Source: Candidatus Saganbacteria bacterium (lineage in GTDB: Bacteria > Margulisbacteria > WOR-1 > JAPLLA01). Taken from it: a stretch of 35,289 nucleotides of DNA. Under the pieces are notes generated by a model. That model had not been told where the DNA came from and made no database searches. It saw nothing but the letters and a program-made list of their open reading frames with translations. Each line of letters starts with the position of its first letter. The stretch's first letter is position 1. The position numbers and the translations under genes were made by a program. Location of the stretch: contig JAPLLA010000059.1 in assembly GCA_026387795.1 (NCBI GenBank), positions 1 to 35,289 on the forward strand, written 5' to 3'. Positions 18,067-27,785 of this stretch are shown piece after piece.

Positions 18067-18432
18067 ATGATCGAAACCAGAAAACTAACTTGTATAGACT
18101 GCCCAAAAGGCTGCCAGCTTTCTATTGAAACTGATAATGGCAAAGTTATGGGCATCTCTGGAAACCAATGCAAAAAGGGTGAAGAATATGCTAAACAGGA
18201 AATCGAAAACCCGATGAGAATACTTACCACAACAGTCATCGCAGAAGGCTTACCGCTTAAGATGATCCCTGTTAGGACCAGCGGTCCGATCCCAAAAGCC
18301 AAATTAAAAGAAGCAATAGAAGCAGCCAGAAAAACAAAGATTACAAAGCCTGTCCAAGCAGAAACGATTATTACAAAAAACTTCTTAGATCTAGGCGTAA
18401 ATCTAATTGCTACACGAGAAATTCTTGCATAA
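18067..18432 (+). CDS. DUF1667 protein (oxidoreductase-associated, CxxC motifs)
   Basis: 121 aa; RKLTCIDCPKGCQLSIETDNGKVMGISGNQCKKGEEYAKQEIENPMRILTTTV. Confidence 0.93.
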   Translation: MIETRKLTCIDCPKGCQLSIETDNGKVMGISGNQCKKGEEYAKQEIENPMRILTTTVIAEGLPLKMIPVRTSGPIPKAKLKEAIEAARKTKITKPVQAETIITKNFLDLGVNLIATREILA

Positions 18433-18459
18433 CCACCTCATTTGTGCTAAAAATACTGC

Positions 18460-18476
18460 TTTCCGCCTTGCGGAAA
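18460..18476. terminator. Short hairpin upstream of hppA (possible weak terminator)
   Basis: TTTCCGC-CTT-GCGGAAA followed by aatgtttta; no strong U-tract. Confidence 0.35.
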
Positions 18477-18517
18477 AATGTTTTATACATAATATATAGA
18501 AAGGGAGATGTTAAAAA

Positions 18518-20773
18518 ATGAGTGAGTCCAATATCGTGTTACCAGCGCTCCGTGCTATCGAAGTCAATCTTCTCTGGTTCGTTCTCGGTTCCGCAATCAT
18601 CGCTTTATTATACGGGATGTACCTTGCGTGGAAAGTTTTAAAAGCCCCTCAAGGATCCCAAGCCATGATCGAGGTGGCAAAGGCGATCCAAGAAGGATCT
18701 GCCGCATACTTAGCAAGACAATTTAAAGTAATGGGGATTTTTATTGTCCTTATTACCATTGCACTTTATTTTATTTATAAAGCAGTATATGTAAACGACC
18801 CTACCCTTGCACTCGGTATTGCAGTTGCATTTTTATTGGGCTCTTGCGCTTCTGCAGGAGCAGGATACGTAGGAATGAGCTTGGCAGTACGCGCCAACGT
18901 ACGTGTTGCAAACGCAGCCCTGACCAGCTTTAAAAAAGCTTTGGAGCTTGCTTTTGAAGCAGGAACTATTTCCGGAATGTTTACCGTAGGACTAGGTCTT
19001 CTTGGCGCAACTATCATTTTTATGCTCTTTAAAGAAAACGCCATGAAGGTTTTGATTGGCTTTGGTTTTGGCGGATGTTTGGTTGCACTCTTTATGCGTA
19101 TCGGCGGCGGTATTTTTACCAAAGCAGCAGACGTAGGTGCAGACCTGGTAGGTAAAATAGAAAAGAATATCCCTGAAGACGATCCTAGAAACGCAGCAGT
19201 TATTGCAGATAACGTTGGAGACAACGTTGGGGACTGTGCAGGAATGGCAGCAGATGTTTTTGAAAGCTATGAAGTCACCTTAGTCGCAGCCATCATCTTG
19301 GGTGCCAGCGTACTTATGGATAAACATTTCCTTTTGGTTTATGGTGCAGGCGCTTCTCTCATGGCACTAAAACTGATCATTTATCCTTTGCTGGTACGCG
19401 CAGTCGGAGTTTTTGCTTCTATTATTGGAACTTGGGCTGTACGCGTTAAAGAATCAGATAATGTAGTAAATCCCATGAAACCAATTAAAAGAGGTTTTTG
19501 GGTTGCAGCCATTGCTTCTATCATAGGATTTGGAGCGGTAAATTTCTTTTATCTTAAAGACCCTGTAACACATCAACCGGATTGGCGTTTTTTCATGGCC
19601 ACTCTTAGCGGTATTATTCTTGCAGTAGTCATTGAATGGATTACAGACCATTTTACCCACACCGAAAACCGGCCAGTTAAAGAAACTGCCTATGCTTCAA
19701 AAACCGGGCCAGCTACTATGCTGCTCACTGGTTTCGGCTTGGCCAAAGAATCTTCGGTTTGGGCAATACTTGCAATTGCTGCCACAATTTTTGCTTCCAT
19801 GAAGATTTTTGGCGGTGACATTGCTCTGGCTGCTTATGGTGTTGCTTTGGCTGGGTTGGGACTCCTTACCACCACGGGATTCATTCTTGCAGAAGACACT
19901 TTTGGTCCTATCTCTGACAATGCCAACGGAATATTTGAAATGTCCGGTGCAAACAAAGGTGCAGGAGCACGCGCGCAAGAAATAATCACCAAGCTTGATG
20001 CAGTAGGAAATACTACCAAAGCCTTAACCAAAGGATTTGCAATTGCCACTGCAGTTATCGCAGCTATCGCATTATTCAGATCTTTTATTGCGGAAGCAGG
20101 TCTATCCCAAATTGGAATACAGCTTAATGTTCCGGATGTATTCATCGGGCTTTTAATCGGAGGTGCCGTACCTTTTCTCTTCTCTTCAATCTTAATCAAT
20201 GCAGTCAGCAAAACAGCCTTCTTTGTAGTTGAAGAAGTAAGAAGACAGTTTCGGGAAATCCCCGGGATCATGGAAGGAACCACTAAACCCGAATACTATA
20301 AATGCGTTGACATCGTAACCACCAGCGCACAAAAAGAATTAATCGGCCCTGCCCTGATTGCGGTTTGCACACCCATTGCAGTTGGGTTTGGTCTTGGGGC
20401 TGCAGCATTGGGAGGCTACTTGGCTGGAGCAATCCTGGTTGGACAGCTCTTGGCAGTAATGCTTTCTAACTCCGGAGCAATTTGGGACAATGCAAAAAAG
20501 GTAATTGAAATGGGAGCACACGGCGGCAAAGGAAGCGATGCCCATAAAGCTGCGATTATTGGCGACACAGTTGGGGACCCATTTAAAGACACCGCAGGCC
20601 CAGCCATTAACCCTTTGATCAAAGTCATGAACCTGGTTGCAATTTTAATCCTCCCGATGCTTTTAATGGGCTTAAGACTAAGATACTCCATGGGTATTGT
20701 AGTAGTATGTGTATCGCTAATCATATTTGCAGTCTGGCTTTCTAAACGGGAAGGATTGCTTAAAGAAGAGTAA
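18518..20773 (+). CDS. hppA: Membrane-bound H+-translocating pyrophosphatase, K+-independent type
   Basis: 751 aa; DVGADLVGKIEKNIPEDDPRNAAVIADNVGDNVGDCAGMAADVFESYEVT; GNTTKALTKG signature (Lys at the A/K position); GDTVGDPFKDTAGPAINPLIKVMNL; SD gggag upstream. Confidence 0.96.
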   Translation: MSESNIVLPALRAIEVNLLWFVLGSAIIALLYGMYLAWKVLKAPQGSQAMIEVAKAIQEGSAAYLARQFKVMGIFIVLITIALYFIYKAVYVNDPTLALGIAVAFLLGSCASAGAGYVGMSLAVRANVRVANAALTSFKKALELAFEAGTISGMFTVGLGLLGATIIFMLFKENAMKVLIGFGFGGCLVALFMRIGGGIFTKAADVGADLVGKIEKNIPEDDPRNAAVIADNVGDNVGDCAGMAADVFESYEVTLVAAIILGASVLMDKHFLLVYGAGASLMALKLIIYPLLVRAVGVFASIIGTWAVRVKESDNVVNPMKPIKRGFWVAAIASIIGFGAVNFFYLKDPVTHQPDWRFFMATLSGIILAVVIEWITDHFTHTENRPVKETAYASKTGPATMLLTGFGLAKESSVWAILAIAATIFASMKIFGGDIALAAYGVALAGLGLLTTTGFILAEDTFGPISDNANGIFEMSGANKGAGARAQEIITKLDAVGNTTKALTKGFAIATAVIAAIALFRSFIAEAGLSQIGIQLNVPDVFIGLLIGGAVPFLFSSILINAVSKTAFFVVEEVRRQFREIPGIMEGTTKPEYYKCVDIVTTSAQKELIGPALIAVCTPIAVGFGLGAAALGGYLAGAILVGQLLAVMLSNSGAIWDNAKKVIEMGAHGGKGSDAHKAAIIGDTVGDPFKDTAGPAINPLIKVMNLVAILILPMLLMGLRLRYSMGIVVVCVSLIIFAVWLSKREGLLKEE

Positions 20774-20778
20774 TCCAG

Positions 20779-20888
20779 CCTCACCCTGCGCTCTGCTTGT
20801 CGAAACGTTATTTTTGGCGTCCCTCTCCATCTGGAGATGGAGAGGGCAAAAATCTAATTACGAAACAATTTACTGTATGTGGGTGAGG
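20779..20888. repeat. Family 3 structured dispersed repeat, copy A
   Basis: CCTCACCCtgcgc...CGAAACG...CCCTCTCCATCTGGAGATGGAGAGGG...TAATTACGAAACAATTTACTGTATGTGGGTGAGG; terminal CCTCACCC/GGGTGAGG inverted repeat plus central hairpin; homologous to 30773-30885. Confidence 0.85.
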
Positions 20889-20968
20889 TGGGTAGTGGCG
20901 GAGGGGGTTGAAAAACATGTCATCTTAAGGTAAAATTACTCGTTCTTTTTGTTGCAAATAGATTAAGC

Positions 20969-22288
20969 ATGAATAATTCATTAGCGCTTCTATCAATAGT
21001 ATTTGTACCTGTAATCGGGGCATTTTTGCTCCCGCTGGCAGGCTATATCCATAAATACCTGCGCAATGCAGCTGCTTTCATATTGGTATCAGTTTCGCTT
21101 TTGCTTTCGATTAAGCTTATCCCCCAAGTCCTAAGCGGCACTATAATAAATGTAAGCCAAGCAATGCCTCTTGGCTTCAACCTAATGCTGGTTTTATTTC
21201 TTGGAGCAATGATGGGAATCGTCTTTTCTTCCAACCTAATACTTCTCTATCTGTTCTGGGAAATTACCGGCATTGTAAGCTGGAGGTTGATCGGGTTCTT
21301 TAGAGGACAAAAAGATGTTTTAATGGCAGACAAGGCATTCCTCATCACAGTCTTTGGTGCAGTAGTCATGCTCCTTGGTTTTATCAGCTTATACGCACAA
21401 ACCGGATCTTTTGACCTAGCAGTAATCAAAGAAGTGCTTAAAAACCAACCTTTATCAAATTTAACCGTATTCTTGATCTTAGCCGGAATACTTTCCAAAT
21501 CAGCAACCTTACCTTTTCACACCTGGCTGCCTGATGCAGGTGTAGCACCCTCTCCTGTTACTGCACTCCTCCACGCTGCGGTACTCGTTAAGATTGGTGT
21601 TTACGTTTTCGCAAGACTATTTGTAGCAACCTTTGCCATTGCTCCTGACGCACACACAATCGTTACTATCATTGCACTGGCCAGCACTATTATTTCAGCT
21701 GGTGCTGCTTTGATAGAAACCGATCTTAAGAGAATCATCGCCTACTCTACTGTAAGCCAAATCGGGTTTATCTTCCTGGGGCTTGCCAGCGGGAACATGA
21801 TCGGAATTGTCGGCGGACTCCTATACATATTAATGCACGGCATTGCCAAAGCCGGCCTATTCCTTTGTGCGGGTATTGTGGAACAAAATACGCATACCAA
21901 AGATATTACAAAAATGGGCGGCCTCATCCGTACCATGCCGTGGACCGCAGTTTCTTTCCTTTTCTGCTCTTTGTCTGTAATGGGAATCCCTCCTTTCGGC
22001 GGATTCTTTAGTAAATACCTGGTATTCATGGGTTCAATCCAAAACAAAGATTTTGTTGTTACCGGATTCTTTTTATTGGGAGCATTCTTAACCATCATCT
22101 ACCTACTCCGAATTTTTAAACTAATATTTTTAGGGGAAATCCAAATCTTGGCAAAAGAAGGATCAAAGGTTATGGTCTTCTCTGTGGTACTGCTGGCGGT
22201 TTTATCTTTAGCCGGCGGTATTTTTATTAATTATCCCGCACAATTTGCAGAAGCAGCAGCGCTGCAAATGCTAGGAACCGTAAAATGA
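20969..22288 (+). CDS. Antiporter-like subunit 1 of the hydrogenase complex (NuoM/MrpD/MbhH-like)
   Basis: 439 aa polytopic; PFHTWLPDAGVAPSPVTALLHAAVLVKIGVYVFAR; DLKRIIAYSTVSQIGFIFLGLASG; SVMGIPPFGGFFSKYLVF. Confidence 0.92.
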   Translation: MNNSLALLSIVFVPVIGAFLLPLAGYIHKYLRNAAAFILVSVSLLLSIKLIPQVLSGTIINVSQAMPLGFNLMLVLFLGAMMGIVFSSNLILLYLFWEITGIVSWRLIGFFRGQKDVLMADKAFLITVFGAVVMLLGFISLYAQTGSFDLAVIKEVLKNQPLSNLTVFLILAGILSKSATLPFHTWLPDAGVAPSPVTALLHAAVLVKIGVYVFARLFVATFAIAPDAHTIVTIIALASTIISAGAALIETDLKRIIAYSTVSQIGFIFLGLASGNMIGIVGGLLYILMHGIAKAGLFLCAGIVEQNTHTKDITKMGGLIRTMPWTAVSFLFCSLSVMGIPPFGGFFSKYLVFMGSIQNKDFVVTGFFLLGAFLTIIYLLRIFKLIFLGEIQILAKEGSKVMVFSVVLLAVLSLAGGIFINYPAQFAEAAALQMLGTVK

Positions 22289-22316
22289 AAACAAACATAA
22301 AAGATTCCATTGGGTT

Positions 22317-22347
22317 GGAAAACCCGAGGCTAAACGCCTCGGTTTCC
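22317..22347. repeat. Palindrome family 2, intercistronic copy
   Basis: GGAAAACCCGAGGC-taaac-GCCTCGGTTTCC. Confidence 0.85.
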
Positions 22348-22362
22348 AAAAAGAATAAACGA

Positions 22363-22392
22363 GGAAACCGCGACGTTCAGTCGCAGGTTTCC
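22363..22392. repeat. Palindrome family 2, intercistronic copy
   Basis: GGAAACC-GCGAC-gttca-GTCGC-a-GGTTTCC. Confidence 0.85.
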
Positions 22393-22418
22393 GATAACAG
22401 ACTTCTGGAGTTCTTACC

Positions 22419-24251
22419 ATGATTTTAAAGCTGCTTATTGCAACAATCTTGTTCCCATTACTCGCAGGACTTTTGGTCCTGGTAGTTCCCAAACAACTTA
22501 AATGGGTTAAAGAGGTATTAACGATCCTGGTCACAGGTTTTGGCCTTTGTACCGCAATCGCTCTTTTCAACAAAACATTGATGTTTTCCATACCCTGGGC
22601 AGGGTTTGGAATAGACTTTTCGCTTAGACTTTATAATTTCAGCGGTTTTATTTTATTGGCAACTGCTGGTTTTGGCTTTTTAATCGCTCTGTATTGCACC
22701 AGTTTCTTAAAAGACAAAGATTATGCAAAGCAGTTTTATCTTTACTATTTAATCTCTTTGGCTTTTACAAACGGGGCAATTTTAGCGGACAATCTGATCT
22801 TGTTGTTGTTTTTCTGGGAAGGTCTCTTGGGAAGCATCTTTGGGCTTATCCTTATTGGCGGCAAAGATGCATATAAAACCGCTATCAAAACTTTTATTAT
22901 CGTAGGGGTTACAGACCTTTGCATGATGATCGGAATGGGAATCACAGGACACCTGGCAGGAACTTTTACCATATCGCAAATAAGCTTGCCGCTGACCCCT
23001 CTTGCATCCTTAGCTTTTACATTACTCATGATCGGGGCAATCTCCAAAGCAGGCTCTATGCCTTTTCACAGCTGGATCCCGGACGCTGCAATAGATGCCC
23101 CTCTCCCATTTATGGCTTTTCTCCCGGCAGCCCTTGAAAAACTGCTTGGTATTTATTTTCTTGCCAGAATTTCTTTTGATCTCTTCCAATTAACACCGCA
23201 GTCGTGGATCAGTCCAATGTTAATGATCATTGGATCGCTCACAATCCTATTTGCGGTAATGATGGCATTAATCCAAAAAGATTATAAGCGGCTCCTCTCC
23301 TACCACGCCATCAGCCAAGTTGGCTACATGATACTAGGAATCGGCACGATGGTCCCAGCTGGAATGGTAGGAGGTCTTTTTCATATGATCAACCACGCAC
23401 TTTATAAGAGCTGCTTATTCCTTACCGGAGGTTCAGTAGAAAAACAAACCGGTAGTACTAACCTGGAAAAACTGGGTGGTTTAGGAGCAAAAATGCCGAT
23501 TACTTTTATTTGCTTCTTAGTCGCAGCTGCTTCTATCTCCGGCGTCCCTCCCTTTAACGGGTTCTTTTCAAAAGAACTGATTTACGACGGCGCAATGGAG
23601 CGAGGCACCATCTTCTACATCGCAGCAGTGCTTGGGTCGTTCTTAACCGCCGCATCGTTTTTAAAACTTGGCCACGCAGCATTTTTGGGGCCCAAAAACA
23701 TAGAAAACAAAAAAGTTAAAGAATCCCCGCTGCCAATGCTGATCCCTATGATCACCATTGCTTTTATTTGTATCTTGTTTGGAGTATGGAACGCCCTCCC
23801 CTTAAACCACCTCATCCAGCCAGTGATTGGCTTAGAACGGCTTGAAGGGCATAATTTTGCAGGATTTCATGTTAGCGGATTTCTCTTTACCATGACCCTA
23901 ATTGTTTTAGGGCTGGCACTCCTTAATCACCTTTGGGGAGTAAAAAGAACAGGAAGCGGGCTAAAAGCAGCAGATCATATCCACTATGCACCAGGACTGC
24001 ATTATATGTATGACAAAGCAGAAAAAAGGGTTTTTGACCCTTATAACATTGGCCTTGCAATTGTCACAATAGTGGCTCATCTGGCTTTTGGGATTGACCG
24101 TGCGATTGATTGGATCTACGGCACTTTAATAGTAAAAACCGTTTCCCTGTTTACCGGCATAGTAAAAATGCTGCAAGACGGAAACTATGTTACTTATATT
24201 GTTTGGTCGCTCACAGGAACAGGAATAATCCTGTTTTTGGTATTGAGGTAA
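22419..24251 (+). CDS. Antiporter-like subunit 2 (NuoL-like)
   Basis: 610 aa; PFHSWIPDAAIDAPLPFMAFLPAALEKLLGIYFLARI; DYKRLLSYHAISQVGYMILGIGT; ASISGVPPFNGFFSKELIYDG; long C-terminal extension. Confidence 0.93.
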   Translation: MILKLLIATILFPLLAGLLVLVVPKQLKWVKEVLTILVTGFGLCTAIALFNKTLMFSIPWAGFGIDFSLRLYNFSGFILLATAGFGFLIALYCTSFLKDKDYAKQFYLYYLISLAFTNGAILADNLILLLFFWEGLLGSIFGLILIGGKDAYKTAIKTFIIVGVTDLCMMIGMGITGHLAGTFTISQISLPLTPLASLAFTLLMIGAISKAGSMPFHSWIPDAAIDAPLPFMAFLPAALEKLLGIYFLARISFDLFQLTPQSWISPMLMIIGSLTILFAVMMALIQKDYKRLLSYHAISQVGYMILGIGTMVPAGMVGGLFHMINHALYKSCLFLTGGSVEKQTGSTNLEKLGGLGAKMPITFICFLVAAASISGVPPFNGFFSKELIYDGAMERGTIFYIAAVLGSFLTAASFLKLGHAAFLGPKNIENKKVKESPLPMLIPMITIAFICILFGVWNALPLNHLIQPVIGLERLEGHNFAGFHVSGFLFTMTLIVLGLALLNHLWGVKRTGSGLKAADHIHYAPGLHYMYDKAEKRVFDPYNIGLAIVTIVAHLAFGIDRAIDWIYGTLIVKTVSLFTGIVKMLQDGNYVTYIVWSLTGTGIILFLVLR

Positions 24252-24254
24252 AAA

Positions 24255-25630
24255 ATGGCAGCTTTATTAATATTGGTACCTTTACTCGGATTATTAATTC
24301 TAAACTTGCCCGTAAAACAAGTCATGCGCAAGGCTGCGTTTCCGTTTGCATGTCTAATTTTTATTATTCAAATCACAATTGCAGTCCTTGAATCTCCCCA
24401 TCTTTTCATGATACCAATCAATTTGTTGAATCCGTTTTTCCAGGTAGATTTTTCGCTCGACTACCTGAGTTTTGTCATGCTCCTGTGTATTGGCATTGTT
24501 TCGCTCTCAAGTTTAATTGTAGCCAGATACACTATCCATAACGAGGACAAACGCTTTAATTTCTTTAACCTATTGGTACTTGCCTCGATTGGAATGAATG
24601 GCATGGTTATGGTAAAAGACATCTTCTCTTTATATGTATTTTTAGAAGCTGCCTCCCTTGCCTCTTTTATTATGATTGCTTTCCATCGCAATAAAGAAGC
24701 ACTGGAAGGAAGCTTTAAATATTTCATCCTTTCTGCCACTGCAACCTCCCTTATGCTCACTGCCATTGCGCTTCTCTTTTTGGCTTCTGGAGGTACCGGT
24801 TTCTCTGAGGTCCATAATGCTTTTGTCCAAAACCCAAAGAGCGTTTTCTTGCTTTTGTCCATGGGGATATTTCTGGCTGGGGCTTTAATTAAATCCGGGG
24901 TTTTCCCTTTTCACTGGTGGGTACCGGACGCTTATTCTACGGCACCACACGCTACCTCGATCCTACTGGCAGGAATAGTTACAAAAATTGGAGGAGTATA
25001 CGTTTTAATGCGCGTTATGCTCTCTGTATTTGGCCCCATACCGCAGGCCAATCACATCCTATTAATATTAGGAATACTCTCTGTAGTAACAGGAGCTTTG
25101 GCTGCTCTTGGCCAGACAGATTTTAAGCGGCTGCTCTCCTACTCCAGCATCAGCCAAATAGGATATATTATTTTAGGTCTTGCAAGTGGTTCAACCCTTG
25201 GCTTAGTCGGTGCAGTATTCCACTTTTTCAATCACGCCACATTTAAATCGCTCCTTTTCACAAATGCAGCTGCAGTAGAAACCCAAACCGGCATTCGTGA
25301 TTTGGATCAATTAAGCGGGCTAGCATCTCGCATGCCAATCACAGGAGCAACTTCTGTAATTGGGATGCTCTCCATCACATTGCGCTCTGGCAAGCAAGCC
25401 TTTATAGTTATGCGGTGATTGCGATTTTAGCCAGCGTATTAACCCTGGCTTACATGCTCTCTATGCAAAGAAAAGCTTTCTTTGGAAATTTAAAACCGGG
25501 ACTGGAAGCCGTAAAAGAGGCTCCGCTTGGGATCAGCATAGTCGCAATTAGTTTAGCCGTCATCACAGTTGCCGCCGGGATATTTTTCCCGTTTATATTA
25601 AGCGATTTAATATCAAATTTAATGAGGTAA
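24255..25630 (+). CDS. Antiporter-like subunit 3 (NuoN/NuoM-like), split into two ORFs (24255-25418 and 25415-25630)
   Basis: ORF1 ends ...GATSVIGMLSITLRSGKQAFIVMR*. Another frame continues IALWQASLYSYAVIAILASVLTLAYMLSMQRKAFFG, so the conserved GIPPxxGFxSK segment is missing and the frame is shifted. Confidence 0.85.
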
Positions 25631-25633
25631 AAA

Positions 25634-26137
25634 ATGCTAAGCACTTTTAATTTAATGCTTTTAATCATTATGGTAATGGCAGCAATCGGAACTGTTATTT
25701 CCAGAAGTCTTTTAAAATCCGCTATCAGCTTAGCACTGGTGAGTGCCATACTTGCGGTTTTAATGTTTGAGCTTGCTTCACCATTATCCGGAGTTTTTGA
25801 GCTCTCTATTTGTACAGGGCTAATTACTGTAATCTTTTTAAGCACCATCGGCCTCACCTCCCCCAAAGATGCTGGGGAACAAGAAGAACTGACCAAAAAA
25901 AGATGGAAACGCTACCGTTATCTTCCTGTCATTGTTACTGCAGTGGCATTACTCTATTTTTGGTTCATAAAAATACCAATGGATTTTACCCTGCCGGCAA
26001 AAGAAGCAGCAGGCTCAGATGTGCGCAACGTGCTTTGGAATTTACGCCAAATAGACCTGGTAGGACAAATTACGATTATTTTGACTGGTGCTTTTGGGGT
26101 CATTATTCTCTTTAGGGAACTCACCAAACATGAATAA
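25634..26137 (+). CDS. NuoJ/ND6-like membrane subunit
   Basis: 167 aa; AAIGTVISRSLLKSAISLALVSAILAVLMFELASPLSGVFELSICTGLITVIFLSTIGLT ... LVGQITIILTGAFGVIILFRE. Confidence 0.85.
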   Translation: MLSTFNLMLLIIMVMAAIGTVISRSLLKSAISLALVSAILAVLMFELASPLSGVFELSICTGLITVIFLSTIGLTSPKDAGEQEELTKKRWKRYRYLPVIVTAVALLYFWFIKIPMDFTLPAKEAAGSDVRNVLWNLRQIDLVGQITIILTGAFGVIILFRELTKHE

Positions 26138-26450
26138 CAGCATGTGGACAATGTTTTTAAATTTAAGTTTATTCAGCATATTGCTCGGAGTTTGCGGGCT
26201 ATATTGCATTCTCGTAACCAGGAACCTTTTCAGGATCCTAATTGGTCTGGAATTAATTACTAAAGGGATCACCTTGCTTTTGATTGCTGCCGGATACATT
26301 ACCGGGCACACTGCCACTGCCCAAGCATTGGTCATCACCTTAATCGCACTGGAAGTAGTAGTGATAGTGGTCGGCGGAGGAATTATCTTAAGTATCTATT
26401 GGAACAATAAATCTATGGACGTAAGAAATTTACGCCACTTGAAAGGTTAA
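26130..26450 (+). CDS. NuoK/MrpC-like membrane subunit
   Basis: MNNSMWTMFLNLSLFSILLGVCGLYCILVTRNLFRILIGLELITKGITLLLIAAG...ALVITLIALEVVVIVVGGGIILSIY. ATG at 26130 preferred over track start 26088. Confidence 0.92.
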   Translation: MNNSMWTMFLNLSLFSILLGVCGLYCILVTRNLFRILIGLELITKGITLLLIAAGYITGHTATAQALVITLIALEVVVIVVGGGIILSIYWNNKSMDVRNLRHLKG

Positions 26451-26456
26451 TTAAAA

Positions 26457-26822
26457 ATGCAAACGCTGTATAACATAATATTCTTGCCTCCTGTCGCATT
26501 TTTTATTGTCATGGCAGCCACACTGCTTTTGGCATGGATACTTTCTCCCTTAGCTTACAAACCAAAGAACCCACCTAAAGACGGGACCAAAGCGTATGCT
26601 TGCGGAGAAAATGTCCCCAAGCATAGGATACAAATAAACTATACCCAATTCTTCCCTTTTGCCTTCTTTTTTACCATCCTGCATATGGCAGCTTTAATGG
26701 TTACAACCGTACCAACCAGCAATTTGGCAACATTCTTTATTGCTTTCATATACATACTGGGAGCTTTAGTGGGACTTTTGATCTTACTCAACCGAAGGGA
26801 AATAGGCCATGGGTCTGATTAA
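26457..26822 (+). CDS. NuoA-like (complex I subunit 3-like) membrane subunit
   Basis: 121 aa, three TM; LSPLAYKPKNPPKDGTKAYACGENVPKHRIQINYTQFFPFAFFFTILHMAALMV resembles NuoA (YxCG motif in the first loop). Confidence 0.82.
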   Translation: MQTLYNIIFLPPVAFFIVMAATLLLAWILSPLAYKPKNPPKDGTKAYACGENVPKHRIQINYTQFFPFAFFFTILHMAALMVTTVPTSNLATFFIAFIYILGALVGLLILLNRREIGHGSD

Positions 26823-27243
26823 AAAAATCGTAACCTGGGGAAGGACAAAGTCCCCTTGGGTACTGCACTTTAATACCGGCGCTTGTAACGCTTGCGATAT
26901 TGAAATTATTGCAGCTTTAACACCCAGATACGACCTGGAAAGATTTGGGGTATTATTAAAAGGATCCCCAAGGCATGCGGATGTCCTGCTCTGCTCAGGA
27001 CCTGTAACCAGACAAATTGGGGATCGCTTAAAAAGGATCTATGACCAAATGCCTGAACCTAAATTTGTAGTCGCTGTAGGCACTTGCGCTTGTTCCGGAG
27101 GGGTTTTTAAAGGCTGTTATAATATTGAGTCCGGGATCGATCAAGTATTGCCGGTAGCAGCTTATATCCCTGGTTGTCCGGCCAGCCCCAAGGCCATTAT
27201 TGATGCTGTAGTTAAATTATTAAAGAGTTTAGAGGAATCGTAA
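26809..27243 (+). CDS. [NiFe] hydrogenase small subunit / NuoB-like
   Basis: 144 aa; FNTGACNACDIEIIAALTPRYDLERFGVLLKGSPRHADVLLCSGPVTRQ...VAVGTCACSGGVF...YIPGCPASPKAI. Confidence 0.94.
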   Translation: MGLIKKIVTWGRTKSPWVLHFNTGACNACDIEIIAALTPRYDLERFGVLLKGSPRHADVLLCSGPVTRQIGDRLKRIYDQMPEPKFVVAVGTCACSGGVFKGCYNIESGIDQVLPVAAYIPGCPASPKAIIDAVVKLLKSLEES

Positions 27244-27254
27244 ACTAGAGAGAT

Positions 27255-27284
27255 GGAAACCGCAGGTTTAAACCCGCGGTTTCC
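27255..27284. repeat. Palindrome family 2, intercistronic copy
   Basis: GGAAACCGC-a-GGTTTAAACC-c-GCGGTTTCC. Confidence 0.85.
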
Positions 27285-27299
27285 ATAAAGAGGAATAAG

Positions 27300-27785
27300 A
27301 TGAGTGATATAGAAAAAACCAAAGAAAACCTAATCCAAAAGTTTCCTGCCTTAGCAGAAAAAACCCAAATTACCAGAGAAACGAGAATATGGACAGAGAT
27401 TCCTTTTGAACTGTTTCTGCCGGTTTTTAACTATTTGTTAACAGATTTACACTTTAACGTACTCTGCGCCATTACCGGTATGGATGAGGTCACCCAATTC
27501 AGCGTCATTTATCATCTTGCAAAAGAAAACCAATTGGTTGTAAGCTTAAAAGTGATCCTTGCAAGCAAGGAAAAACCTTTCATCAATACCATCACAGACA
27601 CTTTCCCTGCTGCAGATATTTATGAAAGAGAGTTAGTAGACCTGCTAGGAATTCATGTTAACGGATTAAAAGAGGGAAATCGCTATCCCCTACCGGACAA
27701 TTGGCCCCAAGGAGAATATCCGCTTAGAAAAGGATGGACTGCTGATCGGCTAAAGAAAAAAGAAGGAGGCGCTCCCAATGCCTAA
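27300..27785 (+). CDS. NuoC-like (30 kDa) hydrogenase subunit
   Basis: 161 aa; FNVLCAITGMDEVTQFSVIYHLAKENQLVVSLKVILASKEKPFINTITDTFPAADIYERELVDLLGIHVNG. Confidence 0.92.
   Translation: MSDIEKTKENLIQKFPALAEKTQITRETRIWTEIPFELFLPVFNYLLTDLHFNVLCAITGMDEVTQFSVIYHLAKENQLVVSLKVILASKEKPFINTITDTFPAADIYERELVDLLGIHVNGLKEGNRYPLPDNWPQGEYPLRKGWTADRLKKKEGGAPNA

Noticed and set aside
19454-20545. Several minus-strand ORFs inside hppA
   Set aside because: Antisense shadows of a well-conserved long CDS.
20727-20933. 68-aa ORF at the hppA 3' end
   Set aside because: Out of frame with hppA and running into repeat copy A; no coding support.
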